Source: Larix sibirica (Eukaryota > Streptophyta > Pinopsida > Pinales > Pinaceae). From it: a stretch of 34,015 bases of DNA. The notes under the pieces are model-generated. The model ran no database searches. It was given only the letters and a program-made list of their open reading frames with translations, and was not told the origin of the DNA. The position numbers and the translations under genes were made by a program. Positions within the stretch are counted from its first letter, which is position 1. Each line of letters starts with the position of its first letter. The stretch is from contig NWUY0300014426.1 in assembly GCA_004151065.3 (NCBI GenBank), forward strand, positions 53,011 through 87,025, given 5' to 3'. Of the stretch, positions 31,358 through 34,015 are shown in pieces.

Positions 31358-31482
31358 GTATGCAAAAGAAATTTGTGATGCGGTTGTTGCCAAATGTCTT
31401 ACGGGTCGACCGAAGACAGTTGAGAAGGCACAAGCTGTGTTTTTGCTGTGGGTGGAGCTGGAAGCTTCTGATGTATTTCTGG
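31358..31482 (+). CDS. MOR1: MOR1-type gene, exon 3, with a one-base insertion as sequenced
   Basis: Reads YAKEICDAVVAKCLTGRPKT and VEKAQAV in one frame, then FLLWVELEASDVFL one base later, ending before donor GTTAGT at 31483. Both parts are strongly conserved in plant MOR1 proteins (third helical repeat of TOG1). The shift falls in a run of six T's (31440-31445); five T's would keep the frame, and the exon would then end in phase 0. As given, the frame meets TGA a few codons later. A sequencing or assembly error in a homopolymer is the simplest explanation, since the exon is otherwise intact; a true loss-of-function change is possible. Confidence 0.88.
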
Positions 31483-33198
31483 TTAGTGAGCACACTTATG
31501 TTTTGCATCATGTGAATAGAGAACATTGAGAGGATAACTTGTAGATTCTTTTATCTATTCACTTTCTACAATTTATTTTTTGTATTGTATGGATCATTTC
31601 TTTTGATGGGATCAATTCTAATTTTCACTGCCCCAAAATCATGACTTTTATGAAAAAACTTGTTTTTGATGATTCTTTCTGGATTTTTTTCAAAACATTG
31701 GTCATTAGGGATGCATGAATCACTATAAAATCAGATTTTGGGACTCTATTTGCCCATTTTCAATTGCTATTTTTTTGTCAAGGAGGGGAAATGTCAATTC
31801 AGCATGCCAGCAGTATAGGGTTAAATCTGTTCCACTTTTTTTCCTTGTGACTTAAAAAAAATACCAAAAATGAAACCTATCCAACTAGCTTTGACCAATA
31901 ACAAAGTTGTTTTAAACTATCCACAGTAAGATCCTCAAAACCATCTACATATCGAGCATAAAAAACTCGAGGCCCATAGGTGATAAAAAATTGACAATAT
32001 ATAGTCATCAAAGCCCTTGATCATACCACTGCATGTAAATCGATTAAGCATAATATCTAAAAAGATTGAAACTTTAATCATATAAAGTGAGAAATAAATT
32101 TGTTTCATGAATAAATATCTTCAGAAAGAGATGAAACCCTTTCATGGATCTCTTCAAACAACGCTTTACCCTCAACAGGCAATTGTTCATTTGAAAGCTA
32201 TCCTATTATGAAATTATCTTAAATCCTACAGGAATACTATTTGTTACTCCTAGCAAGTAACTAACATGACACAATCCTTGAGTCCCAAAAGCTCCTAACA
32301 ATTATGAGCCTAGCCATGTTAATTACTTGGCACTATATTGAGGTATCCATGCCGTTTGAGCCCTTTCTCTTCATAAATGCCTTGTTAAAGTTTTCATAAT
32401 ATAATTGAGTCGTTTATGAAACTATGATAGTTGACCTTTATGAACCCATCACCCCATAAAGCCCTTTAAACTAGTATGTATATTTTTTGCATGGGTTATT
32501 GTTTTCTTTTATTTATGGGCTCATTAGTGATGGGTTGTGTCTATATGAGGCACATATCTAATAACAGTAATAATTTATATAACATATACATGTACTTACA
32601 TGAAGAGAAGCAAGGTGCATTCTACAACCCAATATTGAAGAACTTGTAATGTTTGTCCCATGTCTATAATGCTAACATCAACATATTTCGACCCAATATA
32701 TATGTTTTTTTCTTGATAGTAATGAGTAGATTTATATTAAAAAAAGTCCACAGTATAGGAGATGGAATGCCCATTGCATGCCTTGTTAGAGCTCCAAATT
32801 AATTGATTGTCCAAAAAAATTCTTGAAAATAGATTATCATGTATATATTTGCAATGTATTTCCTTTCGAAAATATTTATATCTATATATCCTAAAGAATT
32901 GGCCTCCTATCAAAATGCATTGATTATATATAAGACCATGAGAACATTAAGAAAATTCATGCTCATTGTGGGCGTCTTCCATAGCAACATCTTCATTTCT
33001 TGGACTTCCAATGACATATTTAGCTGGTGCTTTGTCTGTTGGGCCTCCAAAGACTTGTTGCATTGTAACATCTTCAAGTTGCTCCTCCTAGATTGAGTGA
33101 ATGGAATTTGTGGGATGACCTACTTGGGATTAAGAATTGCAAGAGAAACCAAGAATTATGTCGTAATGCATATCTAGTTCCATTGAAATTTTGTTGTT

Positions 33199-33442
33199 CA
33201 AAATTTCAATTAGCCTCCAAAGCATTTTCCAAATTAGCTTGTCTGGCCAGCTGGGTTTCCAATTGCTTATTCATGCATGCCAATGCTTTGTGTAAACTAT
33301 TGATTTGGCCATCTATGTGGCAAAATTTCAATTAGCCTCCAAAGCATTTTCCAAATTAGCTTGTCTGGCTAGCTGGGTTTCCAATTGCTTATTCATGCAT
33401 GTCAATGCTTTGTGTAAACTATTGAATTGGCCAGCTAGGTTT
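33199..33442. repeat. 122-bp tandem duplication in intron 3
   Basis: Copy 1 (33199-33320) and copy 2 (33321-33442) both start CAAAATTTCAATTAGCCTCC and agree except at a few bases, mostly in the last 20. The period of 122 is not a multiple of three, so it breaks the minus-strand frame that both copies encode (LHKAL, then CMNKQLETQLARQANLENAL). Confidence 0.92.
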
Positions 33443-33843
33443 AAGGATTTGTTGATGTCAAGAAGCCCACAATTTGCAAAACAACCCAGGTAATTATGCT
33501 TGACCATAATTATCTCATGGCCATGGATTCCTAATGCCAATATAATTGATTTCTTCCATACTACAAACATTACACCAATACCAACACAATTATCTAATAA
33601 AAACTTCGAAGAAAGAAGCCAGCAATGCATTGTGAGAGTGGCACTCACAAGAACTCTAATACCTAGGTTTGGGTTTAAATGGCTCACCATCCTAATTGCT
33701 AGTTCAAGCTTCCATGTTGGTGGGGTAATTTTACTTACAAAAGCCCAATATTCCACCATAACAACAACCTTGAAGCCCTTGTTGAGAATTGGTTTAATCC
33801 CACTTGTGTTGAGGAGAGCTTTCATATCAACACTAATACACAC
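33328..33843 (-). pseudogene. Minus-strand 171-codon frame, possibly retroelement-derived
   Basis: The frame starts near 33843 and ends with HKALTCMNKQLETQLARQAN and LENALEAN before a stop. The last 40 residues look like a coiled coil. The stop and frame change come from the 122-bp duplication: the second copy encodes the same coiled-coil segment in another frame. Beyond the duplication the minus strand still reads plausibly (GTRYALRHNSWFLL near 33150-33180), so the original protein was longer. I recognise no family; a gag-like retroelement protein is a guess from the intronic, minus-strand setting. Confidence 0.35.
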
Positions 33844-34015
33844 ATTGTAGGAGATGAGTGTAAAGTGTGTGATGAGTACATGATGGAAGGGAGCCGTTAT
33901 GGCCCTCGTCTCGATCCTTTCCTATGTACAAGCGTCCATGCTTCTTGAATTCATGACATGCATAAATGACTTGCCTTAAAAGCTTAAGGTATAGATATGA
34001 ACTTGGGGTCACCCC

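Larger units (their letters stand above)
31483..34015 (+). other. Intron 3 of the MOR1-type gene (at least 2,533 bp, runs off the window)
   Basis: Starts GTTAGT at 31483. No further MOR1 exon is visible up to the right edge: the next expected residues, which follow DVFL in the family, are not found. The first 1.6 kb is AT-rich and featureless to my eye. From about 33100 it contains retroelement-like minus-strand coding traces and a 122-bp tandem duplication. Confidence 0.75.

Noticed and set aside
1..34015. CRISPR array, tRNA or rRNA genes, bacterial operons
   Set aside because: No regularly spaced identical short repeats with unique spacers, no cloverleaf or rRNA sequence I can recognise, and gene structure is clearly that of a plant.

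Overview
The window is nuclear DNA of a land plant with a large, repeat-rich genome. I would guess a gymnosperm, but nothing here proves that. The evidence is the start of a plant MOR1/GEM1-type (XMAP215 family) gene carrying introns of 0.7 to more than 5 kb, and nested, heavily mutated plant LINEs with DUF4283/zinc-knuckle ORF1 and endonuclease-RT-zf-RVT-RNase H ORF2. There are no operons, bacterial genes, CRISPR arrays or RNA genes that I can support.

Layout. 1-4800: a decayed LINE (LINE A, minus strand) that runs off the left edge. 4800-8950: unassigned DNA containing a 1,096-bp segment present twice around a single N (5549-6644 and 6646-7741), which looks like an assembly join. About 10035-12000: the 3' part of a second LINE family (LINE E, plus strand), split inside its RNase H domain by an LTR insertion (10203-11376, mostly an 874-N gap) with a 5-bp target duplication AAGGG. 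12280-12645: a broken last exon of a plant calmodulin-binding protein. 13275-21690: a 5'-truncated LINE (LINE C, minus strand, same family as LINE E), split inside its RNase H domain by a nearly full-length third LINE (LINE B, plus strand, 13960-20652) with a 9-bp target duplication CATACCAGC. 21690-24133: another RNase H fragment, an unidentified open frame of 269 codons with coiled-coil character, and a zinc-finger-like retroelement scrap.

24400-34015: the only gene that looks functional. A GC-rich promoter/leader leads into exon 1 (25159-25318), exon 2 (30569-30674) and exon 3 (31358-31482) of the MOR1-type gene. Together they encode roughly the first 130 residues (TOG1 domain), and the gene continues beyond the right edge. 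Exon 3 as given has one extra T in a T6 run, which breaks the frame. Intron 1 contains a degenerate ~30-bp tandem repeat, and intron 3 holds a retroelement-like minus-strand ORF with a 122-bp tandem duplication.

I found no convincing new biological system. The strongest results are two insertions whose target duplications and host reading frames can be restored exactly, a previously unannotated CaM-binding pseudogene exon, and the exon 3 frameshift. Element boundaries marked 'about' were read by eye, and family assignments rest on recognised motifs, not on searches.
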